A DNA stretch of 64,000 bases from the NCBI GenBank assembly GCA_950295325.1, contig OX485804.1, forward strand, positions 12,586,001 through 12,650,000, in the 5' to 3' direction. The DNA comes from Polytrichum commune. Its lineage: Eukaryota; Streptophyta; Polytrichopsida; Polytrichales; Polytrichaceae. Made by a program: the position numbers and the translations under genes. The notes under the pieces were generated by a model. The model saw nothing but the letters and a program-made list of their open reading frames with translations, was not told where the DNA came from and ran no database searches. Of the stretch, positions 49,799-61,231 are shown piece after piece (position 1 is the first letter of the stretch; each line of letters starts with the position of its first letter).

Positions 49799-52700
49799 TC
49801 ATTTTGTTCATTTTACATCCCCATATACCCTCTCAATTTTTCGCACGTATATTTCTGCTCCAATACATCACAACCCCCCCCCGGTATGTGTCCACTACAT
49901 TTCTAGCTGCACTTCCTAGGTTTTACGCTATATACTTATGGGCCCACCACTTATCCCGTTTGGATGACCGTTTTGAGATCCCATGTCGAAATGATGGCTT
50001 AAAGCTAACCGATCGACAAGGCTGTAGAAAAACGTGACTCCAATCATTTGACATGTCCTTGGATAATGCACATGTTTGGGTAGACTTAGTTTGGACACCA
50101 CGTGTGTGATTGGAACTCCCAATGCAGCTAGAGGACATATACTCCTTAACCTAAACCTTATGCCACAACACATACATTGAAACAACAATACAAAACAAAC
50201 ACATACAACCCCTTAATAGATGCAATGAGATACAATGGTTGCAATGTCAACCCCCTCTTCCCAAACTTGGATGCCCCAAATAGATAGTCGCACCCAACAT
50301 AGCCCGGCTTCCAAAAGGAAGGCAATAAGCCCTATAATGAGCCCTTGCCCCCCGCCCCCCACCACCCCCAAACTCATGTACATTATAGAGCAAACATACT
50401 CAATTTTTCCTAAAAAAAATTTCTTCCCCTTTTCAGGATGTGCTCTTCCATATGTGGAGAAAAACCTCACATTCAAGAGTACCTCTCATCGATCCGACAG
50501 AAAATATAAAACTAAACCCCCTTGGTTTAGACTAATTCCGTAACTTTGAAGCTAATTATGGTGTCAAACCAATTGAATTTTTAAATAAAATGTTTTTGGA
50601 TGAATGTTGGGTGTGCTTGTATGTGAGCAGGTTTTCTTGTCTTTGCCCTCGGATTGATAGGCTTTGCCTACGCATGGGGAATTTGTGATAGCATTTACAT
50701 CCTCAAGGGCTTGGGCTTCTAATGTGAGGCCCTATATACATATCAATGTTTTTTTGGCCAACGAAATGGGATTATCGCATACGAGCATATTACTCTCATT
50801 CATCCAACAATGAAACTTTAAACTAGTATGTAGTAAGGAGGTTATTTTTCAAAGTTTATTGGAAACCCTATTTAGTTGAATTGACCCCAAATTAGTCTGG
50901 CCCAAGTTAGGGCACACTTTCATGTACCAATCGTTCTGGTGAAACAAAATAGAGTTCTCTGACGTTGGTGAAGGTTTTGCCGGTATCTTCAAGCATCTTT
51001 TGGACTGAGCACTCCCATGTGGAGTGGCAATGGTGGTTGGGGGGGGGGGGGGTAGTAGATTCGGCTCGTTGCCCAAAACACAAGTTGAAACATGGCCATC
51101 CTTGTACTGACGCACTTTAGTTGTTGATTGACTAGACTGATTGATTTTGCATCATGGGATGCTAGAAAAATGAAAAACAAAATCTCCATAAATTAAGAAA
51201 ACTTTGGGCAAGGTTTGAATAGTAAGAACATGGCATCATGAACTCTCAATGTAAATACAACAAATTATGGTTCACACTAACAATGTATATAAAAACCAAG
51301 GTTTCTCCGCTCAAATGAAAATCAATTTCCATGTGCTAGAATATAGAGCTAGTCAAGTTTCCCTCCTCAAACTACAACTATCAATGAGCCCCACACACCT
51401 TATTAGTTTGGGCATGTGCCATCCTGACCCATTACACTAGTCCGTATGAATCATTTTGGGTTCATATCTTGCATGAACCCAACCACATACACCCATGCAA
51501 ACCATATGCCCATGCCCCTGTAAAACCTTCATGTGCATGTACGCACATAGCCCCACTCATAAGCCCCCGTGACCCGCTTTGGGAAAAAAAATAAAAAATG
51601 AATTTATTATCTTTGTTAACTAATTGTTAACTAATTGCTAAAATAAAAAAATGAATTTATTTAGTTATGTAGCATGTGAGCTCTCAAAACAACAGTCAGT
51701 ACTCAATGCAATAAACTCTAATTGTTGCACCATAGGTAGGTATCATGGGATGATTCAATACAACATCTACTGAGGGGAGGGAGACCAAGGGAGGGGAAGT
51801 CGAAAGCATTGGTAACAATAGGACTAGAGATTTCTATTTAGAGATTATTAAACTACTCTTTAAAATCGGGGTCAAATACCTTTGAGTAACCTTTAAGTAA
51901 CCTTTCCATAATGTCATGCTCCAATCCATGGGTATGACTTGTGGACTTGCCATAAAGTATTTTTGAAATCACCTTTAAGGAGAATATAAAAGCTCAATTT
52001 TGGACCGTGTAGCCATAGATGTTGCATCCATGTGGGATTTGTTGTTGCTCAAATTTAGTACTTTGGTACTTAGGTTGTCAATCCATGTGCACTATCGACC
52101 CTACAATGACAAGCATATTTTGAGAGTGTGCGATTGACTATGTTAGGTTATAATAAGGCTCTATGTGATAGCATGGTTATACTTACATGAGTACCCTTAG
52201 ATGTGCACTTTGGAAAGGACATTCGAGGCCGTAAATATGAAAGTCAACAAATACCTTAACCGTACAAGCCCACTTGAAAGGGCGGGGGATTCGTGGCACT
52301 CAAGTAAAGTCATCCGGTAACAAAAATCGGATGAGTCCATCAAGAAGCTCGGATGGAGCTTACTTTAGTGAAATACCTCCGAGTTGGCATGTAAGACCTA
52401 CTTTCTCCCTCATAGTTATTTTATAAATATTAATTAGTTGGCAAGGGGCAATGATGTGGCCTTGGATGCTCTAAGCCTATTTTCTAACCTCCCATGAGAT
52501 GTTTCCAAGGCCATGATGTGGCTTTGAATTTCACATGGTTATTTTGATAAATATCGTAAGATATCAATGTGTGCAATATATAATTATGAAGTGTTGTCAT
52601 AGACATCTTTTTGTTCATAATTCATTTATTTTGCACATGTGTGATTGTTCAAACATTTGTAATATGGCACAATAATATATATCACCTTATGATAAATTGG

Positions 52701-53215
52701 TGAACTAAAAAACTCAATTCAATATTAGTCTTAGTATTGTTATTGTTAGTATTTGCATAATAGTATTAGTATTAGTATTAGTATCATATAATTATATTTA
52801 TTTTAAAGTAACGGTTATACACTATGTGATTTGAAAGATAATACAATATGTGATGAGGATAAATTATTAAATAATTCAGATAGGCTATAGTCAGAAACTT
52901 ATGATTTTCTGAGTAATATATACCCCATCCATAACGTTGTCCCACGAGTCTAATTCCAAATAACATATCATTTATTTATACCTTATTCTCTTATAAACAC
53001 TTGCACTAATCCATCATTAGAATGACAAATATAAGTTATTTATGGTAAGTCAAGCGGATTTTAGTGCACTCAATATGGGATTTGTAGTCAAGCGGCCTTC
53101 AAGACTACAATTTTTGGTCGGGTTTAGAAATTTTCGCTACAAGATTGCCCCAACCCAGATTAGATACCTCCAAAAGTTCGTGAGGGGGTATTTAACGTCC
53201 GCCCATGTTAAAGCA
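49799..53215. other. Gene-free stretch
   Basis: No recognisable gene on either strand. Contains a run of 14 G at 51039-51052 and (ATTAGT)n-like text near 52755-52785. Other short open frames carry no signature. Confidence 0.5.
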
Positions 53216-53695
53216 AATATAATATGGGGTGTCAAAAATGACACTGGGCATCATTAAAGTACTATAGGGTATGGAACAAATCGATTATTTGGATTTATAA
53301 TTAATGCAAGGCCCTTTTCTACTAACCCAACTAAGAAAACTACATAATCATAGCATGTGAAGAAAAAAATTGAAAGTAATAACCCCATATAAAATAGTGG
53401 TTGTTTGCACATGGATGCGCGATAAAAGAGAATTAGTTGTTACTAGACTCCTAATTGCATATGAGTAGGACACAAATAGATGGCGAGCAACTAAGAAGGT
53501 CCAACACTAAGTGGACTACCACACTAATGGGTTTAGGGTTTAGGGTTTAGGGTTATTTATTTCATTAGCATTTTCAACCTTGGGTTAATAGAAAAAGCCT
53601 TGCATTTCATATAATTCCAAATTACATATTCTTCCATACCCTATAGTACTTTAAAGATGTCCATTGCCATTTTTGATACCTTATATTATTCTAAG
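53216..53695. mobile_element. Foldback element B with telomere-like repeats
   Basis: Arms at 53216 to about 53390 and about 53527-53695 are mutual reverse complements and match the arms of element A. (TTTAGGG)3 lies at the inner end of the right arm (53527-53551), at the same relative position as in element A, so it belongs to the element. Confidence 0.7.
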
Positions 53696-54856
53696 TCCTG
53701 TTGTTCATTTTTAGTGTGGCCCACTGTAATATTATTGTACTTTCCTTGCCTTACATTGGATTTTCATCCAAATATGCAGATGAAAAACCCACAGTAATGG
53801 AAACCCCTATTTTGAAGGGTATGCTATGTTATATTGCAGATTAACAACAACACCGTAAGTGTCGGCACATGACACTGGGTGTTTGAGTGCACTTATTAAA
53901 ATCTTGACATGACATGCCATTAGTATGCTTAAGGATGTATTCCTCTTAAATATTAAAATGAAACACATGACACTTGCCAATAGTGTGCTTAAGTATCTTA
54001 CCCTTGGGAATGTAGTGGGAATAAACAAAACCGTTTAATATGAACATGTATGTTATCACTATATCACAGTAGACAATATAGCAATCATCCATGACAATGT
54101 TGCATCACAAGTTGCTAACATGAGAAGGTCAATGGATGAACTCATCCATCATCATGACATGGCTCTAAGTTATACCTCATGTAGCGTTCACATATGAAGA
54201 GATATAGTGATAGCAAACAACCATCTTGATTTGCCCCCACCAATGGCCAATGACCAATGGGCCCCTCATGTATGACATTCCATAATAATACTAACAAATC
54301 AACTACTCAAAAGTGATGGAGGAATGATCAACTCATGGTTCATGAGATGATAAATGTATCACTTGAATAACAACAATAGATTACTCCATTGTGACACTTT
54401 GAAGCAATCTACATGCTTAAAGGATCAATCCAACGGACAAGAATGGTAGGGGTTTCAATTGTCACTACTTTGGAGTGGTTATACTAAGCCTCGGGATCCC
54501 TCAACATTATTAGAGAGTGAACATGTCTCCATTGTCATGGTCCATGTCAATATTGATACTTTTATGGAAACAAGATGGGTCTCACAAATGTGTTGGAAAC
54601 GCTCACACTATTCTATTGTATATCGAATTGGGGAAGAATATGTCAAGAGCCTCCATGACGATGCTAGATAAGTTTGAGAGTACAACCTGAGCTACACGGC
54701 ATCTAGGTAAATTCATCCAACGTGGATCAATTGGCTCAATCTTCTATTTTTATGAAAGAATAATATTGTCTCAGAGTGAATATGAAATATATGAAGTAAT
54801 TGGAGGTCTTTTTTTTACCTTAAGAGAATTATTAAAGATGGTTTTATATGTTAGGA
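53696..54856. other. Gene-free stretch
   Basis: Short open frames (54459-54671, 54766-54960) show no recognisable family. The second runs into the TIR element. Confidence 0.45.
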
Positions 54857-55671
54857 GGGGCTATTCACGATTGGGGTACTACTTTTGGGACAAAGAAATT
54901 AAGGACTATGTTGCATTGGATCTCGGCGTTTATTACGATTTACTATTATTTGATCAATAAAATTTAAATAGATAAGTAGATAGGTCATAGGACTTGTCAA
55001 GAAAGATATTACTTATTATTAAATAATCACCAATAATAGATAAATCCTTTATGAAATGAGTAGATAGGTCAAAGGACTTGTAAAGAGGTCATATGACTTG
55101 TTTGGGCCACATCAATAACAATTTCATTATTGAAGTGAACATCGGAGGTGAATTATTACCTGTTTTCCATCCTAGTACCTTGGTGTAAGTTTCATGTATC
55201 CATCCATATATATATATATGTTCAATTCTAATACTAAACGTTCCTTTTTCATGTAGCCATGTTGTTGTGTATTGTTGGCCATGTTTGGTGTCATATGTAA
55301 AGCTATACAATTGGTATGCAATACATTTTTAGTTCTATTGGTACACAATCGAATGATAATTGTGAGGAAAAAAATTTGGGATCATTTCAATTAATCTTTG
55401 TTGTCCTTGTCATTCATTGATCCTAAGGTCAACAATTTTGACAACACCCATGGATGTCCATTAAGGAATCAAAATGATATCTTTGATAACCCTATTCCTT
55501 GTAAATTATCTTTGTCGGTGCACTCAATATGGAATATTAAATGTAGGTATGATTCAAAATATGCTCCACAATACAAATCTAAGCACACCAACTATGTAAA
55601 GTTATCTAATTTTAATTAGTCCTTTAACCGTTAGACACCCAAAAGTAGTACCCCAACCGTGAATGCACCTC
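54857..55671 (+). mobile_element. TIR element, copy 2 (both ends present, about 815 bp)
   Basis: The left terminus is GGGGCTATTCACGATTGGGG and the right terminus, on the minus strand, is AGGTGCATTCACGGTTGGGG; both continue TACTACTTTTGGG. No coding region survives, so it is non-autonomous. I could not settle the target duplication or the superfamily. It lies in reverse orientation to copy 1 at 42198. Confidence 0.75.
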
Positions 55672-56939
55672 AAGGTCAAAAAGATCAAAAGTTTTTCCTT
55701 CATACATAAATTATCACTTACATTGACAACTAATGTCATTCTGGCAATCAACGAACATGTCATCTCTAAGATTGTGAACATTTTGATGTAGTTCCTTTGC
55801 AAATAGTGCACATGACACTAATAAACACCATAAAAGGCACGGCAAGTTTGCCTAATTACATCTCTTAAATGATCATTACTATGCGATTCTTGGTGCAATG
55901 GCCACTTATTCTTGTAGAGGTTCCACCGCATTAATTGCCCCAACATTTTTGCCTTGGAAGATGACAAATTGTGCCTCTTTTGCCCATACTAGTGCAGAAA
56001 CCAAAGCAAGATGTGAGCAATGGCCAACCCTTGGTTACATCAACAAGCTTACAAATAAGTCAAGTTAGTGAGAGACCTTGTATGTGGACCACTCGGTGGT
56101 GTGTCGTCGAACTCGTGCCCATTTTGGAGTGTTGCTCAAGTTGAGATTATTGTATAGGACAAAGTCTTCGCAACCTCAACTAACTTATTATTTTGCAATG
56201 GCTTTCACAACCAAAGATTGCATTGGCTTTCCAAAGTGTGAATTAGAATGAAGGAAGGGTTGTGGTGTATATCGGGAGTTCTATCAATTTGTAATATATT
56301 TTAGCTCATCTATTTGCAAAAAAAACAAGAAAACGGTAGAACCGTGAGGCTCTGTCCTTTACTATGAAAGACTACAATTGTAGATGTCCATTTTGCTCGT
56401 GCCAATCCATGGTTACTTACTATACCAAACATTTCTTGAATTTTGTGCACCTCCTTCTCAAATGCAGGTCAAGGATTGAAGCTATTCATTTATCACCCGA
56501 AATTTTCAAAATAAATAATCAACATCTGCCGAAATAACTATACTTAACTAGATTTCTTTCAATGCCTTTTAGGGAGCAATTATAGTTTATATATATATAT
56601 AAACTATAATTAACATCCACATTAAATAAAGTGGGCCAAAAATAACAAGAATAAGTAATGTCCAAATGTGAACGCAAAGTGGTTAGGAAATTTGCTCTTG
56701 AAACGAAGAAGTTGATGCATAGTCTTTGTCCTACAGACAGAGCCAATAAAAAATAGAAAAGAAATTTCATAAAGAAGACAGGTCAGCATGAAGTCTGGCT
56801 TTATTGATACAAGCATTACTACACACTAATTTGCGTCTAGGACCGGGGATCCATGTAGAAACATATATTGCCCCTCCACTTGCTCTAACATTCACACGAT
56901 CAAGGAAGACAACCAGCACCTTGTGTACACTATCATGGC
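55672..56939. other. Gene-free stretch
   Basis: No supported gene. A small AT palindrome (TATAGTTTATATATATATAT-type, about 56580-56610) is present. Confidence 0.5.
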
Positions 56940-57256
56940 ACTACACTAAATAGGATATTTAGGGTTTGATTATATTTAATGTTGATACCACCCTACTTTG
57001 CTCAACACTAATTTTCAATTTTTTGACAATTAGTGTTAGAAGATATGTTGGATTTCTCCTTTTATCATTGTTATTTCCTTTTTTTTCATAGCCTTACTAA
57101 CACTAAATTCAAACTTGTAACTTCCACATATTATCATAGTTGATATTTAGTGTTTTTGTTTATATTTAATGTTATTTATTTTCATAAGGTTACTGATGTT
57201 TAGTGTATGCGTTCATATTCAATGTACTGAACACTAAATATCCTTTTTAGTGTAGT
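56940..57256. mobile_element. Small MITE with ACTACACTAAA termini
   Basis: The left end is ACTACACTAAATAGGATATT and the right end on the minus strand is ACTACACTAAAAAGGATATT; both continue TAG. The interior also repeats TATTTAGTGTT-like phrases. Same terminal motif as the element at 16691-17280. Confidence 0.7.
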
Positions 57257-58384
57257 TATTGTAAACCGAAGATAAACTACAAACAAGGGAGAGGTTTGGA
57301 AACCTTTGTCAAACTGCACCTAATTTAGGGGTTGTTTACACCATGGACCATGAAGTCATTCAAGGCCCTGTAAAGCTTGTGATTGGTTGTTGAACTCGTC
57401 CCGGGACCACTTCGGTTTACAACAAGGAAAAAAAAATGTCAAGGTGATCATGGAGTTCGAGGTCCCCAAAGGACATATTTTAAGGCCTAAATTATCCATT
57501 GACATGGTCCAACGGGTTTTGCGGTGGGAGAGGCAAAAGAGGTGCTCTCCATAGAAAAAGGCAATGGCCCATGGCAAAGAAATGTTGTTATAATAACTTT
57601 TTTAATGGTTTTTTTTGGGGGGGGAGAGAAGATGAAGACAAGAGAAGACAAGAGAATTGTCAATTTTGATTTCTTTTTCTTTTTCTTTTCAAAAGTGCTC
57701 TTTTGGGCATATATTTAGAAAATCAGCACATTCGTTTTTTGGTCCACATTCAATTTACACATAGTGAGGGGCCCAAAGGCTTTGGATATTGTTTTTTTAA
57801 GAAATTGGACCATGGAAAAAAAATGCCATCTTCCATGCTCCGACTTCATGGTCCATGGTGTAAACCGGCCCTAACTTAGCCAAAACCTCTAGTAGATGAT
57901 TGCAATACTTTGCCACACAACATTCGAGCAAACATGAGTTATGGTTATGGAGATGCAATCTTAATATTGCTCGAGATTCATGCGGTGCTTGATGTGGCCC
58001 ACTCGTTGGCCACCTCCTTTGTCATCCTCTCAATATATATGTTATAAGGCGATGATGATAAGGATGATAAGGATGATAAATATATGTTATATTTAAAATT
58101 TTGAATTCTTGGAACTCTAATGGTTCATAGTCCAAGAGAAAACAAGAGAACAATTGAACTTGAGTTCATGGGCTATGGTGAAAGTGGGCCTATTATGGAT
58201 GCTCACGACTTCATCAATAAGGAATTGGAAATCATAGCTATGCTTGATGTCAAGCGCGATTGAGCATCTTACACGCATATTATGAGAATGTGCAATTGAC
58301 TTTGGTATGTTATAATAGGAAGCTATGTTACAGAGTATAATGTTAAAGTATGGAATCTATGTTATAATATGAATCTATTTTAAG
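57257..58384. other. Gene-free stretch
   Basis: No supported gene. A TTTTCTTTTTC tract and a GGGGGGGG run occur near 57617-57700. Confidence 0.5.
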
Positions 58385-58890
58385 AATTATCAATACTATT
58401 ACCATTTATCAATTGAAAGTGATTATTATTATTACTATTAATCACTACTAGTCACCCATTAGTAAGTCATAATTATCAATCACTATTAAACATTATTAAT
58501 GACTATAATGACCTATGAAGCACTAGCATTCACTATTATTCACTACTAGTCACTATTAATTACTATTAATTACTATTACTGGTAATTACTATTAATCACT
58601 ATAAATTATTTTTACTAATATTAAAAATAGAGTGAATATGACAATTTACTAACAATAAAAATAATATCAATCATACTAATATGAGTTATCTTAATAAGTA
58701 CTAATAATGAACTTACTATTATGAGTTATCTTACTAAGTACTGATAATTACTAATAATTACTAATATGAGTTATCTTACTAATAATTGTCTTACTAATAC
58801 TTAGATATCTTACTAAGTACTAATAATTATCTCACTAATACTTAGATATCTTACTAAGTACTAATAATTATCATACCAATAGGGCGAACC
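58385..58890. repeat. AT-rich tandem and short-period repeats
   Basis: Many variants of CACTATTAATTACTATTA (about 58430-58610) pass into repeats of CTTACTAAGTACTAATAATT (about 58720-58880). Very low complexity, no coding content. It lies just upstream of the probable leader of the right-hand gene. Confidence 0.8.
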
Positions 58891-58999
58891 TTACAAAGTA
58901 CCAATAATTTTTAATTGCTACCTCCTAATACCATCATACCGCCCATCCCTCCTCAAAACGTACTTTAGCCGCCAAATCGCATATCTCTTCGCGTCCCGA

Positions 59000-59976
59000 G
59001 ATTTTCTCCATCATGTCCCTTCGTACTAATGAGGCATTATGTGTCATGCGACTTCCACCCGCTCGTCATTATGGCAACATGTCGCACCCTCTCTCTCCCT
59101 CTCTCTCATTCTCATCTCCCAATTCTTTCTCTCTTTCCTTCACCACTCTCCACATTTCTGGAATGTTGTTGCAAAACTCTTCTCCCACAATTCTGAACTT
59201 GCTTTGCTTCTCTTCATTCTCTTCTCTTCATTCAATTATTGTACTCCTTGTCTTGATTCTCTTCTCAAGAAAACCCTGGAATAGATTCAGTGTGCATTTT
59301 CTTGGAATATGTGATAGTTTCTTGGTGAGCATAGTTGTTTCTTGCTCAATCTAGCATGTGGTAGTGGTGAGATGTGGAGAAGAGGAAGGCGACCCTGAAG
59401 CAAGTAGAGGGAAGTTCCAATCATGAAGATTTGAGAACCCACAAGCTTGTAAGTTTCTGAACTCTTTCAATGTTTTGCACTCTCTTTCACTCTTTTGCTT
59501 TCTCTTTCAATTTCATTCTTCCTCTTGCTTGCATTGTAATGCTTGTGGCTATAAGTTGTCTGGCAGTGGTGAATCAGAGCTAAATGATGAATGTCTGGAA
59601 TGTCTTGACACTTGTTGCATAAGATACTAAATTTCTGGTGCATTAGGGTTTGAATTGCTTGAAGAATTTCAAACCCAAAAATACTAGAGATTTGCATGTG
59701 AGTTGTGTGATGCTTGGGTGTGAAGAGTTGATTGAAATGTGAGAAGAATGTTCAAATCAGAATGCAAGATGAATGACAAGAGGTTATGTTCATAAAAATG
59801 TGAGACCAGAATGCAAGAAAAATGTGAGACCAGAATTTACCTGTTGAGATGTTTAAGAGTATGAATGTATTGCACATGTAGGCATAGTTTGAAACAAATG
59901 CTCTTGTGTTTTGTTTTGTGCAGGAAACCACATTCGTGTTGAAAGAATCTTGACATGGTCTGACCAAAGAACCATG
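59000..59976 (+). other. Probable 5' leader exons of the H3-mimic gene
   Basis: A CT-rich stretch (about 59090-59150), as seen in many plant leaders, is followed by a donor at 59449 (AAGCTT|GTAAGT). An exon at 59924-59976 is bordered by TTTTGTGCAG and ATG|GTGAGT. The next acceptor is at about 61193 (CATTCAG) just before the coding ATG at 61232. The assignment rests on splice-site appearance only; no TATA box was found. Confidence 0.4.
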
Positions 59977-60052
59977 GTGAGTGTCCATTACATAAATCCC
60001 AGTTTTTTCTGTTAGTGTGAAAGCGGTTATCTGGAAGTGGATATTTGAAGTG

Positions 60053-60448
60053 CCCACGGGTGAACACCCGTGGGACTCTCCCCTCATATGGTTGAATATG
60101 CCCACGGGTGTTCACCCGTGGGCTTTTGCACTCACCAGGTGGAGAGGCCCACGGGTGTTCACCCGTGGGCCTCTCCCCCATCTGGTTGAATGTGCCCACG
60201 GGTGTTCACCCGTGGGCCTCTCCCCCATCTGGTTGGATGTGCCCACGGGTGTTCACTCGTGGGCCTCCCCCCATCTGGTTGAATGTGCCCACGGGTGTTC
60301 ACCTGTGGGCCTCCCCCCATCTGGTTGAATGTGCCCACGGGTGTTCACCCGTGGGCCTCCCCCCATCTGGTTGAATGTGCCCACTGGTGTTCACCCGTGG
60401 GCATTTGCACTCACCAGGTGGAGAGTCCCACGGGTGAACACCCGTGGG
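60053..60448. repeat. Array of nine 22-bp palindromes, period 46-48 bp
   Basis: Palindromes start at 60053, 60101, 60148, 60195, 60242, 60288, 60334, 60380 and 60427. Each has arm CCCACGGGTG, centre TT or AA, and the complementary arm. Centres are AA in the outermost copies (60053, 60427) and TT in the seven between, so the outer copies are inverted relative to the inner ones. The spacers are also related, mostly CCTCTCCCCCATCTGGTTGA. The array lies in the presumed leader intron of the H3-mimic gene. It is not a CRISPR array, because the spacers are not unique. Confidence 0.9.
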
Positions 60449-60948
60449 CAGTGGTGATTCTTCACAAGGTCCCTAACATGTCCAGGGACATGTTCATAAA
60501 GCAAAAGGTCAGTGGACGTGTTCGTAGAAAATGAACCGGTTTTTGGACGTGCTTGATATCACTGTGGACGGGTTCTAAAAATGAAAATTCTTTTGATACA
60601 TTTTCCTAGAAAGATGGTCTAAATATCTGTTACATTATGTCATATATGACATGTGAATATAAGCATAATGCAATCAACCCAGTAAAACCCAATCAAAATA
60701 TCAATCTTGAAGTGCTTGATTCACCTGCATACATTAATTTTTCAACCACACAATTTAGAATGGGGTGGACTGAAAAGCTGAGAATCGGTAGAAAAAGACA
60801 AAAAACAGATGAACATTAAAGGCATAATTTGTCAAGATCCTATTGTTTCCAAGTGCAACGAGTTTCGGGACGGGTTGAGATTTTTTTTGCCTTTCAATTC
60901 AAGGTTTTTGGACGTGGACGAGCTAAAACTTTGTGAAAAATCAGCTCT

Positions 60949-61052
60949 CCCGTGGGCCTCTCCCCTCATCTGGTTGAAAGTGCCCACGGGTGTTCACCCG
61001 TGGGCCTTTGCACTCACCTGGTTAGGAGTGCCCACAGGTGTTCACCCGTGAG
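60949..61052. repeat. Second palindrome group in the leader intron
   Basis: A half copy at about 60949-60957, a full copy at 60983-61004 and a copy with two changes at 61031-61052, again about 48 bp apart and with the same spacer text. Confidence 0.85.
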
Positions 61053-61231
61053 CCTTTGCACTCACCTGGGTGGGAGATTTTGTTTGATAAATGTCTTTTG
61101 GATTTTTTATGTAGACATATTTGGTGTGTCTTTGTAAACATTTGAAGGTTTTAGACATAAACATGTGATAGACAGTTGGTGTTTCATTCAGGTACATAGA
61201 GGTGTCGAAGTGTTCTCTCATTTGAATTGAG

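Noticed and set aside
59013-59354. A 113-codon protein with hydrophobic stretches upstream of the H3-mimic gene
   Set aside because: The sequence is CT-rich low complexity, a second overlapping frame is equally open, and splice-like signals suggest a leader exon.
60053-60448. CRISPR array
   Set aside because: Repeat length and spacing look similar, but the spacers are near-identical to each other, the repeat recurs in distant introns, and the genome is eukaryotic.
60017-60534. Overlapping open frames rich in PTGVHPW and CSPVGL repeats
   Set aside because: They are translations of the palindrome array in several frames and strands, without start context or conservation.
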